Assembly: GCA_004297865.1 (NCBI GenBank)
Contig: SCSO01000270.1
Location: 1 to 10,833 of the forward strand
From: Legionella sp.
Lineage (GTDB): Bacteria > Pseudomonadota > Gammaproteobacteria > Legionellales > Legionellaceae
Direction: 5' to 3'
DNA length: 10,833 bases
In this document: positions 1 through 6,791 of the stretch, in pieces
Position numbering within the stretch: the stretch's first letter is position 1
Layout: each line of letters begins with the position of its first letter
The notes under the pieces: model-generated
Seen by the model: only the letters and a program-made list of their open reading frames with translations
The model's database searches: none
Told to the model about the DNA's origin: nothing
Position numbers and translations under genes: made by a program

Positions 1-1289
1 CGAGCAGCTGATAAGTTGTCAGAAACGTTTTGCAAGTTAGAGATAGTAGACTCGAAACGGTTTTGTAAAGCCCCCATTCCAGCTCGGTTAGTACTTACAG
101 TACCTAAAGCCGCGTCAATTCTCATGATTGCAGTTTGAGCGCCATTTATAGTACTTACGTCAACAGTATCTATACCTAAAGAGTCTTTAGCGATAGCTGA
201 ACCAAGACCGATAGTAGCAACAGTACCACCAATGTTGATAGTATCAGGAGCAGTAGCAGTTAAAGTTCCTCTGCGAACTGATGCGAAGTTACCACCAGTA
301 ACAGTTAGACCATCGGTACCAGCAGTGAAGCCTGTACCACTCTCAGTTACAGTGATGTTACGACCATCAGCAGCAGTCAGAGTCATAGTACCACCGTTTA
401 AGCTAGCAATAACGCCAGTTTGGTCGCTTACACCGTTGATTGCATCACGTAAAGTAGAGTTAGACATAGCAGTAGCAACGTCTTCACCAGTAAATATTGC
501 TACACCATTGATAGTTAAGTTATAAGTATCTGCAGCAGTACCACCGATAGCACCCACAGCTTGTGAACCAGTAGTAGAAGCAGTTACTGATAAACCAGCT
601 ACACCCGCATCATTCAGAGCAGCTGCTTTTGCATAAGCAGAAGTAGCGTCTTGGCCGTTATAAGCACCAGTAAAACCAGCTGATGAGTTGATAGTAGTAG
701 CAGATCCGCCACCTAAAGCAACCGTAATGTCAGTTGAAGCAGCAGCACTTACAACAGAACCAGTTGAAGTTGCAACTCCACCGATAGCTGAAGCTTTAAC
801 GCTACCAATTGTGAAGCTGATAGTTTGGTTAGAGTTAGCACCTACTTGGAAACTAGCACCTGAGAAAGAACCATCAAGTACACGTTGACCGTTAAATTGA
901 GTGTTAGAAGAAATACGATCTAACTCATTCTTAAGTTGAGTTACCTCAGCTTGGATTGATTGACGGTCTGTGCTGTTGTTAGTAGAGTTAGCAGACTGAA
1001 TAGCTAGCTCACGCATACGTTGAAGAATGTTAGTAGATTCTTGCATGGCACCCTCTGCAACCTGTGCAAGAGAAATACCGTCATTCGCGTTTCTAACAGC
1101 TTGGTTCATACCTCTGATTTGTGAAGTCATACGCTCAGAAATTGCTAGACCTGCAGCATCGTCTTTCGCGCTGTTAATTCTTAAACCAGAAGACAAACGT
1201 TGAATTGCTTGAGACATATATTTACCTGATACACCCAAGTTTCTTTGGGCAATCAACGACGGTACGTTTGTATTAATTGCTTGTGCCAT
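1..1289 (-). CDS. flaA: Flagellin, 3' end cut by window edge
   Basis: Structural subunit of the flagellar filament, exported by the flagellar type III system and polymerised outside the cell. About 429 codons are visible, starting MAQAINTNVPSLIAQRNLGV. The N-terminal D0/D1 helical region covers about residues 1-140, with the family signatures IQRLSSGLRINSAKDDAAGL (29-48) and QIRGMNQAVRNANDGISLAQ (57-76). A Ser/Thr/Ala/Gly-rich variable domain spans about 170-375. The C-terminal D1 return helix (RFESTISNLQNVSDNLSAA) is then cut by the left edge, so roughly the last 45 residues of D0 are missing. The start is fixed by the conserved N-terminus and by the Shine-Dalgarno GAGGAG at 1298-1303. A sigma-28 promoter lies upstream. 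The similarity to Legionella FlaA is from memory. The family call is secure; the symbol could equally be fliC. Confidence 0.96.
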   Translation of the reverse strand, partial: MAQAINTNVPSLIAQRNLGVSGKYMSQAIQRLSSGLRINSAKDDAAGLAISERMTSQIRGMNQAVRNANDGISLAQVAEGAMQESTNILQRMRELAIQSANSTNNSTDRQSIQAEVTQLKNELDRISSNTQFNGQRVLDGSFSGASFQVGANSNQTISFTIGSVKASAIGGVATSTGSVVSAAASTDITVALGGGSATTINSSAGFTGAYNGQDATSAYAKAAALNDAGVAGLSVTASTTGSQAVGAIGGTAADTYNLTINGVAIFTGEDVATAMSNSTLRDAINGVSDQTGVIASLNGGTMTLTAADGRNITVTESGTGFTAGTDGLTVTGGNFASVRRGTLTATAPDTINIGGTVATIGLGSAIAKDSLGIDTVDVSTINGAQTAIMRIDAALGTVSTNRAGMGALQNRFESTISNLQNVSDNLSAA

Positions 1290-1296
1290 TTTAAGT

Positions 1297-1337
1297 ATCT
1301 CCTCACTTATTAATCCCTTTATTGGGATATTCCTTGT
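1297..1337 (-). promoter_or_regulatory. Flagellin leader: hairpin and possible CsrA sites
   Basis: The flagellin mRNA leader carries three GGA motifs within about 40 nt of the start codon. They are ACAAGGA (1331-1337), AAAGGGAT (in 1313-1320, base-paired in a hairpin) and the Shine-Dalgarno GAGGAGAT (1297-1304). The first matches the ACARGGA core of the CsrA consensus. The ATCCC/GGGAT stem (1313-1317 with 1324-1328, 6-nt loop) sits just upstream of the ribosome-binding site. CsrA is known to repress motility and flagellin expression in Legionella. Direct action at this leader is my inference; a chance cluster of GGA motifs is possible. Confidence 0.35.
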
Positions 1338-1385
1338 GCAGTAAAGTCCGTATTTTTCTATGGGCATTTACCGTACCCGTTACAG

Positions 1386-1413
1386 TTATCGGAGCAATTG
1401 TTGAAAACTTTAG
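1386..1413 (-). promoter_or_regulatory. Sigma-28 (FliA) promoter of flagellin gene
   Basis: On the minus strand the sequence reads CTAAAG, then TTTTCAACAATTGC, then TCCGATAA. Counting from TAAA (1409-1412), the spacer is exactly 15 nt and the -10 box TCCGATAA occupies 1386-1393. The sigma-28 consensus known from enteric bacteria is TAAA-N15-GCCGATAA, so only the first base of the -10 box differs. Transcription should start near 1378, giving a leader of about 90 nt. This fits late-class control of flagellin by FliA and its anti-sigma factor. Confidence 0.9.
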
Positions 1414-1492
1414 CAATTTCAAGTAAGTTTTTTACTAACATAAGGATATTGAAGGGAATATTTAAACAGATTGTTTGTTTTGTGTGGAAGTG

Positions 1493-1593
1493 TAAATGTA
1501 GCGGGTAGCTTGCATTAGCACAGCGTAATGCAGGAAAATGTGCCTTTGGAGTCGATTCCCGCATTACGCATGCGCTAATGCGGGCTACATTTA
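1493..1593. repeat. 101-bp inverted-repeat intergenic element (MITE-like)
   Basis: The element is bounded by perfect 10-bp inverted ends, TAAATGTAGC (1493-1502) and GCTACATTTA (1584-1593). Each half carries its own hairpin: TGCATTA/TAATGCA (1511-1517 and 1526-1532) and CCCGCATTA/TAATGCGGG (1558-1566 and 1576-1584). The halves can also pair with each other through GCGTAATGC (1523-1531) and GCATTACGC (1561-1569). The left arm has about 9 extra bases (GGGTAGCTT) relative to the right. No target-site duplication and no transposase are visible. It looks like a small non-autonomous element or a dispersed palindromic repeat, but only one copy is in the window, so its repeat status is inferred. Confidence 0.65.
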
Positions 1594-1619
1594 ATATAAA
1601 AGCCGCATTTAAGACCCTC

Positions 1620-1648
1620 TTCCGTCGCAGGACATCAACTTGTATAAT
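1620..1648 (+). promoter_or_regulatory. Probable sigma-70 promoter of the accD operon
   Basis: A perfect -10 hexamer TATAAT lies at 1643-1648. With a 17-nt spacer the -35 position is TTCCGT (1620-1625), which matches the consensus poorly. The predicted start near 1655 leaves a leader of about 25 nt before accD. The Shine-Dalgarno TAAAGG at 1665-1670 is 9 nt from the ATG. The whole accD-folC-dedD-cvpA block is probably read from here. Confidence 0.5.
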
Positions 1649-1679
1649 ACTCAGTTACATTCTATAAAGGTTCTATTTT

Positions 1680-2564
1680 ATGAGCTGGTTTAAAAAACTA
1701 TTACCATCAAGGATCAGAACAGAAACCAAGCAAAAAAAGGGTGTCCCTGAAGGGCTTTGGATTAAATGTGTTGGTTGCAATGAAGTACTTTATAGTACGG
1801 AATTAGCCAAAAATCTCATGGTTTGCCCTGCCTGTAACCACCATCATCGTATTTCAGCACGTGAGCGTATTGCCCAGTTTCTTGATGAAGCCAATCAAGA
1901 AGAGATTGCTCCGCTGCTTGAACCTATTGATAGACTGAAATTCCGCGACTCTAAAAAATACAAAGACCGTATTTCTCAGGCGCAAAAGGCTACTGGAGAA
2001 AAAGAGGCTTTTGTGGTGGTTAAAGGGAGTTTAGAGCATCAGCCGGTCATAGTAGGTTCCTTCGAGTTTAATTTTATGGGCGGCTCAATGGGGGCGACTG
2101 TTGGCGATAAATTCGTTAGAGCGATTCAAGTAGCAACCAAAGAAAGAAGATCTTATATCTGTTTTACTGCCAGTGGTGGCGCACGCATGCAAGAAGGTTT
2201 ATTTTCCTTGATGCAAATGGCCAAAACTTCAGCAGCTCTAGCTAAATTTGCTGAAACAGGTTTACCTTTTATTGTTGTTTTGACGGATCCAACCATGGGT
2301 GGGGTTTCCGCGAGCTTTGGTAGCTTAGGCGATGTTATTATTGCTGAGCCTAATGCCTTAATTGGCTTTGCTGGCCCGCGCGTCATCGAACAAACAGTTA
2401 GGCAAACCTTGCCTGAGGGCTTTCAAAAAAGCGAATTCCTTCTGGAGCATGGCCATATCGATATGATTGTAGAACGCAAACATTTACGGACTACGGTAGC
2501 CGAACTCATTTCAAAACTAACTCATCGTGGCGTGGAGGATTTGTTTGCGCAAACTATGGAGTGA
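1680..2564 (+). CDS. accD: Acetyl-CoA carboxylase carboxyltransferase subunit beta
   Basis: AccD pairs with AccA in an alpha2beta2 carboxyltransferase. The enzyme moves carboxyl from carboxybiotin on AccB to acetyl-CoA, giving malonyl-CoA, the first committed step of fatty-acid synthesis in the cytosol. The 294-residue protein has the N-terminal four-cysteine zinc ribbon typical of bacterial AccD: C30, C33, C49 and C52, within CVGC and CPAC. The crotonase-fold carboxyltransferase domain follows, with GSMGATVGDKFVRA and SGGARMQEG in the acyl-CoA/biotin pocket and SFGSLGDVIIAEPNALIGFAGPRVI further on. Length is close to the E. coli protein (304). The gene opens a compact operon, and its 3' end overlaps the start of folC. 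No defects are seen. Confidence 0.97.
   Translation: MSWFKKLLPSRIRTETKQKKGVPEGLWIKCVGCNEVLYSTELAKNLMVCPACNHHHRISARERIAQFLDEANQEEIAPLLEPIDRLKFRDSKKYKDRISQAQKATGEKEAFVVVKGSLEHQPVIVGSFEFNFMGGSMGATVGDKFVRAIQVATKERRSYICFTASGGARMQEGLFSLMQMAKTSAALAKFAETGLPFIVVLTDPTMGGVSASFGSLGDVIIAEPNALIGFAGPRVIEQTVRQTLPEGFQKSEFLLEHGHIDMIVERKHLRTTVAELISKLTHRGVEDLFAQTME
2534..2547 (+). promoter_or_regulatory. Shine-Dalgarno favouring a TTG start for folC
   Basis: GGAGG at 2534-2538, inside the end of accD, lies 6 nt before an in-frame TTG at 2545. That spacing is close to ideal. The alternative GTG at 2527 has no purine-rich motif upstream. The TTG start would overlap accD by 20 bp, suggesting translational coupling. 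Confidence 0.6.
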
Positions 2565-3825
2565 TTGGGATTTAAACCAATGGCTATCTATTATTGAATC
2601 GAGAAATACGCAAGAAATTCAATTAGGTTTAACTCGTATTCGTGAGGTAGCTCAAAAATTATCCTTACTTAACCCTGAGTGCAAGGTCATTACTGTCACC
2701 GGCACTAATGGCAAAGGCTCCACCGTAGCGGCTTTAGAAACTTTATATCATACTGCAGGCTACCAAGTAGGGACTTATACTTCTCCTCATCTTATTCGTT
2801 TTAATGAACGTATACGGTTAAATAGGTGCCCAGTTTCTGATGATGCTATTTGTTTAGCCTTCCGTTATATAGAAGAAGCACGTGGAGACATTGTGCTTAC
2901 TTATTTTGAAATGGCTACTTTAGCTGCTTTATGGCTTTTTCATCAACATCCTTTAGATATTATGATTCTCGAAGTAGGGATAGGGGGACGTTTAGATGCC
3001 ACTAATATTATCGATGCTGATTTAGCAATAATTACTACAGTTGCTTTAGACCATCAAGATTATTTAGGGGAATCACTTGAAGCCATAGCCTTTGAAAAAG
3101 CTGGAATCATGCGAGAAGGGAATCCCTTCATCTATGGCGACTTACATCCACCAGCTACTATAGCGGAAGCGGCTAATCGTTTAGAGATTAAGGGCTATTA
3201 TTACGGTCAAGATTATTCCTTTAATGAATACGCCGAGCATTGGGAAATAAAAGGGATAGGACTTTCCCAAACGTTACCTAAGCCTCAAATCCAGCTGAAA
3301 TCCGCAGCCATGGCGATATTGGCAACAACCTTATTTCATTCCATATTACCTATTTCACAAGAGCAATTAGCTCTCGCCATGCAGAAAATCTTTATCCCTG
3401 GCCGTTTACAATGGGTAAAAGGAAATGTGGAAGTACTTTATGATGTATCCCATAATCCACAATCGGCGGAGCTATTGGCAGCAACACTGAAAAAAAGAGA
3501 TCAAAAGACTACCGTTCATGGAGTATTCTCTGCATTGAAAGATAAAGATCTTTTAGGCATTATCAGCCCGCTAAAGGATTGTATTGATCACTGGTATCCT
3601 GCACAATTAGATACAAAAAGGGCTACATCTTCTACAGATTTGCTGGCAAAATTCCAAGATGCAGAAATATTTTTGGATGTTTGTTATACTAGCCCGTTGG
3701 TTGCCTTTGAAACTGCATTAGAACAAGCCAATTTGGGTGATCTTATAGTGGTTTTTGGGTCATTTTACACCGTTGGTCAAGTCATGGCTGCCCAACATAA
3801 CCTCTTCGAACAGGAGACACAATGA
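2545..3825 (+). CDS. folC: Bifunctional folylpolyglutamate / dihydrofolate synthase
   Basis: FolC is a cytosolic Mur-ligase-family enzyme. It adds glutamate to dihydropteroate (making dihydrofolate) and then to reduced folates, using ATP. Counting from the TTG at 2545 (426 residues), the P-loop TGTNGKGST is at about 52-60, TYTSPHLIRFNERI at about 77-90, the metal-binding region EVGIGGRLDATN at 143-154, ALDHQDYLG at 167-175, and the C-terminal-domain motif DVSHNPQSAE at about 300-309. The order and length fit a full-length FolC. The start is uncertain: GTG at 2527 would add six residues but lacks a ribosome-binding site, whereas TTG at 2545 has one. The stop codon overlaps the next gene's start in an ATGA arrangement, indicating coupled translation. 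Gene order matches E. coli accD-folC-dedD. Confidence 0.95.
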   Translation: MRKLWSDWDLNQWLSIIESRNTQEIQLGLTRIREVAQKLSLLNPECKVITVTGTNGKGSTVAALETLYHTAGYQVGTYTSPHLIRFNERIRLNRCPVSDDAICLAFRYIEEARGDIVLTYFEMATLAALWLFHQHPLDIMILEVGIGGRLDATNIIDADLAIITTVALDHQDYLGESLEAIAFEKAGIMREGNPFIYGDLHPPATIAEAANRLEIKGYYYGQDYSFNEYAEHWEIKGIGLSQTLPKPQIQLKSAAMAILATTLFHSILPISQEQLALAMQKIFIPGRLQWVKGNVEVLYDVSHNPQSAELLAATLKKRDQKTTVHGVFSALKDKDLLGIISPLKDCIDHWYPAQLDTKRATSSTDLLAKFQDAEIFLDVCYTSPLVAFETALEQANLGDLIVVFGSFYTVGQVMAAQHNLFEQETQ

Positions 3826-4607
3826 AACTGGTAATGGATGAAAAATTAAAACACCGGTTAATCGGTTTAGCTGTGATCGTTTCTTTAGGTGCTATTTTTG
3901 CTCCTGCAATTATGAAAAAATCCAGTCAGCGTAATGAGAGCAATTTCAGTGTGAATGTTAAATTGCCTCCTAAGCCTGTTGTTCCTCATGTGACTATGAC
4001 TGATGAAAATGAAACTTTTAAAACAATTAAGGTGGCCCGAGTCAATGTCCCTGCCGTTGCTGAAGATAAGCAGTTACCAGATTTGGTTCGAGCAGAAACC
4101 ATAAAATCAGATCAAGTGATAGGCTCTAAAGGCCCAAAAGAAACTTTAGTTGCACATTCAGTACCTGATAATAAAAAAGAACCTGTAAAACTAGCCTTAG
4201 CGGAATCAGCAAAAGCTACTGTAGATAAAGCAATCACTGTAGCAGCCACTAATAAATCTCAAAAAGACTCTACTACTATTGCGGTAGCGAAACCTAAAGC
4301 CGCTGCAACGCAAATTGCAAAAGCTGCAATTAAAAGACCAATTGCGCCTAAGGCTCTCTCCTATAAAGAAGTTTATGCGGTACAGTTGGCTTCGTTCTCG
4401 CAAGTGGCTAATGCTCAAGCTTTAGTCAATCGTTTACATAGCAAAGGTTATAAAGCAAACTATATTAAAACGATTAGTCGTAATGGCCCAGTTTATAAGG
4501 TTTATGCTGGACATTCCCCTAATAAAAATGATGCCCTTAAAATGAAATCACAATTAGCCAATGCACTGCAGTTGAATGGTTTTGTGGTGAATACCAAGGT
4601 GAGTTAA
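3822..4607 (+). CDS. dedD: DedD-like SPOR-domain cell-division protein
   Basis: A 261-residue bitopic inner-membrane protein. A short basic cytoplasmic tail (about 1-12) is followed by one membrane segment (about 13-31, LIGLAVIVSLGAIFAPAIM). A long low-complexity linker rich in Lys, Ala, Val and Thr (about 32-180) leads to a C-terminal SPOR domain (about 184-260) starting VYAVQLASFSQVANAQALVN. SPOR domains bind denuded peptidoglycan at the division septum; E. coli DedD has this architecture and this position between folC and cvpA. Start at 3822: AGGAG at 3812-3816 is 5 nt upstream and the ATG overlaps the folC stop (ATGA). A second in-frame ATG at 3834 is less likely. The domain assignment is firm; orthology to DedD rests mainly on context. 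Confidence 0.88.
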   Translation: MKLVMDEKLKHRLIGLAVIVSLGAIFAPAIMKKSSQRNESNFSVNVKLPPKPVVPHVTMTDENETFKTIKVARVNVPAVAEDKQLPDLVRAETIKSDQVIGSKGPKETLVAHSVPDNKKEPVKLALAESAKATVDKAITVAATNKSQKDSTTIAVAKPKAAATQIAKAAIKRPIAPKALSYKEVYAVQLASFSQVANAQALVNRLHSKGYKANYIKTISRNGPVYKVYAGHSPNKNDALKMKSQLANALQLNGFVVNTKVS

Positions 4608-4608
4608 T

Positions 4609-5142
4609 ATGCAATTGCAATGGGTTGACTTAGGCATTATCACTATTATCGGTTTATCAGTTCTAACCGGTTTATTTAGAGGCTTTGTCAAAGAGCTTGT
4701 TGCTTTATGCGTGTGGATCCTAGCCATTTGGTTAGGATACCATTATTCTCAGAGCTTAGATCCCTGGTTACAATCCTATATCCAAGAGAAGTCTGCTCGC
4801 ACAGCGGTAGCTTTTGTCATTATTCTTTTTGCTACCTTACTTGCAGGTGGGGTGATCAATGCCATGTTAAGTTTTATTCTTAAACGCGCGGGACTTAGTG
4901 GTACGGATAGAACTTTAGGTATGGGATTTGGTTTTGTTCGGGGAGTCTTTATCGTGGCCTTATTGATGGTTGCGGTTAAAATGACTTCTTTGCCTTATGA
5001 AAAATACTCACAAAGTTCTCAGCTTTATGCACGTTTTGATCCTTTAGTCGCGTGGTTATATGGACAGATGCCGGAGTTTGTTAAACAAGTAAAGGCAGTG
5101 GATAAAACGGAACATCTTATTGAAACAATCCCCACTCCCTAA
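4609..5142 (+). CDS. cvpA: CvpA family inner-membrane protein
   Basis: A 177-residue integral membrane protein of the CvpA family, named for colicin V production. In other Gammaproteobacteria it is linked to envelope homeostasis and bile or deoxycholate tolerance; its molecular role is not settled. Four hydrophobic segments are visible at about 6-22, 28-46, 65-90 and 105-126. The family loop RAGLSGTDRTLGMGFGFVRG (93-112) precedes the last one, and VDLGIITIIGLSVLTGLFRG is at the N-terminus. AAGGTGAG (4596-4603) is 5 nt before the ATG, and only one base separates the gene from the dedD-like stop. In E. coli purF follows; here the gene runs head-on into nadD and overlaps it by 26 bp. Confidence 0.93.
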   Translation: MQLQWVDLGIITIIGLSVLTGLFRGFVKELVALCVWILAIWLGYHYSQSLDPWLQSYIQEKSARTAVAFVIILFATLLAGGVINAMLSFILKRAGLSGTDRTLGMGFGFVRGVFIVALLMVAVKMTSLPYEKYSQSSQLYARFDPLVAWLYGQMPEFVKQVKAVDKTEHLIETIPTP

Positions 5143-5752
5143 TGTAATTCATAACTGCTTTAGGGAGTTTATGATCAACCTTTTTTCCTTCAGATAGTAA
5201 TTGTCTAATTTCAGTTGAAGAAATAGGATAATTACCTGCATCAAATAAAACTATTTTCCCAGCGAGGCTTTGTAATAAATCTTGCTGGCTATCTTTTAAA
5301 TGCTGAGTTAAAAGCGTATGGATCACTTCAGGAACAGGCTCTGCTGCAAATTGTTGGCGGTTAATTACCAGCAGATTAGCTAGTCCTAGGATTTTTTCCC
5401 ATTGATACCACTCAGGCAAGGAAAGGAGGGCATCATAACCGATGATGAGAGTTAATGCAGCATTTGGATACTCTTGCCTAAAACTTTGTAAGGTTTCGAC
5501 CATGTAAGAAGGAGTATCGCGGGTAATTTCTCGTAAATCAATTTGAGCGTTGGGCACTAATGGAGCAGCTAATTGTAACATGGCGATACGATGATCACTG
5601 TTGGCTTGAGCTGCAGGTTTAATAATAGGTATTTTACAAGGAAGAAAATAAAACTGGTCAAAATGAAATTGGCTTTGAATAGTGATGCTGGTTTGGATAT
5701 GACCATTATGCACGGGATCAAAAGTTCCACCAAAAATTGCTATGCTGCGCAT
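5117..5752 (-). CDS. nadD: Nicotinate-nucleotide adenylyltransferase
   Basis: NadD joins ATP and nicotinate mononucleotide to form deamido-NAD, the penultimate step of NAD synthesis, in the cytosol. The 211-residue protein has the nucleotidyltransferase motif GGTFDPVHNGH (8-18, with the HxGH-type histidines H15 and H18), TRDTPSYMVETL (78-89), GYDALLSLPEW (105-115) and the C-terminal ISSTEIR (177-183) that contacts ATP phosphates. Where many relatives have PPH near residue 43, this protein reads IPIIK. The start overlaps the holA stop by 13 bp, and AGGTG (5757-5761) lies 4 nt upstream, so holA and nadD are coupled as in E. coli. rsfS (rsfA), which commonly follows nadD, is absent, since cvpA collides from the other side. 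Confidence 0.95.
   Translation of the reverse strand: MRSIAIFGGTFDPVHNGHIQTSITIQSQFHFDQFYFLPCKIPIIKPAAQANSDHRIAMLQLAAPLVPNAQIDLREITRDTPSYMVETLQSFRQEYPNAALTLIIGYDALLSLPEWYQWEKILGLANLLVINRQQFAAEPVPEVIHTLLTQHLKDSQQDLLQSLAGKIVLFDAGNYPISSTEIRQLLSEGKKVDHKLPKAVMNYIREWGLFQ
5134..5170 (+). terminator. Possible terminator hairpin at the cvpA stop codon
   Basis: A perfect 9-bp inverted repeat, ACTCCCTAA (5134-5142) and TTAGGGAGT (5160-5168), encloses a 17-nt loop. The cvpA TAA stop is inside the left arm, and the structure lies within the 3' coding part of nadD. Only TTT follows on the plus strand, so as an intrinsic terminator it is weak. It is the best candidate for ending the accD operon, because the convergent genes leave no intergenic space. 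Confidence 0.4.
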
Positions 5753-6762
5753 GTATCACCTATTAAAGTCCCTAAACAAAGTGACAGGGCAAGATTTTCT
5801 AAAGAATTCCATACCTGAGTATTAAAACTAGATTTAATGCGCTCATCAATGCTCAAGCAATAGTGCAGTAATGAGGATAATACCTGGGGGTTGCAACGCT
5901 TTAATGCGCGTTGATAAAAAGTATTTCGTTGCGGCCAAATTTTAAGTTGATTCGCTGCAGTTGAGAAATCCATACGTTTGAGGGAATGCGATAATTGGGA
6001 AAGCACACGTATTTCTTGGGCAAGCATCCATAAGACTAAAGTGGCTTCAGTTTTATTATTAGCAGCTTGTCTTAGGATATGGATGGCTTTATCGGCTTGT
6101 CCTAATAAACAAGCCTCTGCTAATTCAAAAACGGAATGCTCGCATTGATCATGAAGATGCTCTAACGCCTGCTGGGAAGTAATAGGACTATCAGCAGTAC
6201 AGGTTAAGCTCATTTTTTCAATGGCCTGAGCACAGGCTAACATGTTACCTTGAGTGTAGTGATGAATTAGATCTGGAATGTTGGCTTCAAAACGTAACCC
6301 ATGCTTTTGTAATTGCAAACTGATCCATGTTTTCATTGCATCGGCATTAAAGGGATAAGCGACCACGACAGTGACTTGTTCATGAGTGTTGAGCCAGGTC
6401 CATTGTTTGGCTGGAATATTAGGTGCTCGTATAATGAGAAAACAACGGGAATTAATCGCATTTAAATAATCGGTCAATGCTTTTTTTCCGGAAGCTTCTA
6501 GGGTTTTTTTATCATAAACACAGTTTAAAAGAGTGGTTTCAGAGAATAAAGAGTAGCTATTAGCTTCTTCAATGAGGTTATTCCAGTCCTCTGGACTTTG
6601 CAGGGATAACAGCTTTTCTTCACTATCATGTGCGGCTTTGATTGCAGCTTTAATCTGATGTAAGGCTTCTTCAATCAAAAAATTATCTTGCCCGATCAAC
6701 ACATAAAGCGGCGATATCCTTTTCTTTAACTGTTGTGCTAATGCTGGCTGTTTAATTTGCAT
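5740..6762 (-). CDS. holA: DNA polymerase III subunit delta
   Basis: HolA is the delta subunit of the clamp-loader complex. It opens the beta sliding clamp during chromosome replication. The 340-residue length is close to the E. coli protein (343). The N-terminal segment RISPLYVLIGQDNFLIEEAL (15-34) is the degenerate AAA+ start typical of delta: Walker A is not functional, as expected for this subunit. The middle region carries CFLIIRAPNIPAKQWTWLN and a stretch resembling the lid and collar transition (LIHHYTQGNMLACAQAIEKM), followed by the helical collar domain. The ribosome-binding site before the ATG is weak. The gene overlaps nadD by 13 bp. In E. coli lptE precedes holA; here the upstream neighbour is acnA across a repeat-bearing spacer. 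No dedicated promoter is clear. Confidence 0.93.
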   Translation of the reverse strand: MQIKQPALAQQLKKRISPLYVLIGQDNFLIEEALHQIKAAIKAAHDSEEKLLSLQSPEDWNNLIEEANSYSLFSETTLLNCVYDKKTLEASGKKALTDYLNAINSRCFLIIRAPNIPAKQWTWLNTHEQVTVVVAYPFNADAMKTWISLQLQKHGLRFEANIPDLIHHYTQGNMLACAQAIEKMSLTCTADSPITSQQALEHLHDQCEHSVFELAEACLLGQADKAIHILRQAANNKTEATLVLWMLAQEIRVLSQLSHSLKRMDFSTAANQLKIWPQRNTFYQRALKRCNPQVLSSLLHYCLSIDERIKSSFNTQVWNSLENLALSLCLGTLIGDTCAA

Positions 6763-6791
6763 AATGTCTCAGTGGCATTGTACTACTTTAA

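Larger units (their letters stand above)
1290..1679. other. Divergent intergenic region, flagellin / accD
   Basis: This 390-bp gap has no convincing gene. From left to right it holds the flagellin ribosome-binding site and about 90-nt leader (1290-1378), the sigma-28 promoter (1386-1413), an AT-rich stretch without recognisable features (about 1414-1492), an inverted-repeat element (1493-1593), and the probable accD promoter and ribosome-binding site (1620-1670). The repeat therefore sits between the two divergent promoters and separates them by roughly 200 bp. Confidence 0.8.

Noticed and set aside
232..888. Two plus-strand open frames (232-525, 688-888) within the flagellin region
   Set aside because: They lie antisense to a strongly conserved flagellin reading frame, and their Val/Pro/Ala-rich translations are the mirror of the flagellin variable domain. 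No ribosome-binding sites are seen.
1358..1564. Minus-strand 68-codon frame in the flagellin-accD spacer
   Set aside because: It runs across the inverted-repeat element and the sigma-28 promoter, resembles no family I know, and has no good ribosome-binding site.
2153..2386. Minus-strand frame inside accD
   Set aside because: It is antisense to the catalytic core of AccD, which explains the lack of stops.
4206..4418. Minus-strand frame inside the dedD-like gene
   Set aside because: It is antisense to the low-complexity linker and has Cys/Arg/Phe-rich shadow composition with no supporting signals.
5591..5818. Plus-strand frame across the nadD-holA junction
   Set aside because: It is opposite two confident coding genes and is not recognisable as a protein family.
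6777..6782. TACAAT on the minus strand as a holA promoter -10 box
   Set aside because: It would give a leader of only about 8 nt without a Shine-Dalgarno, and no -35 hexamer is present at usable spacing.
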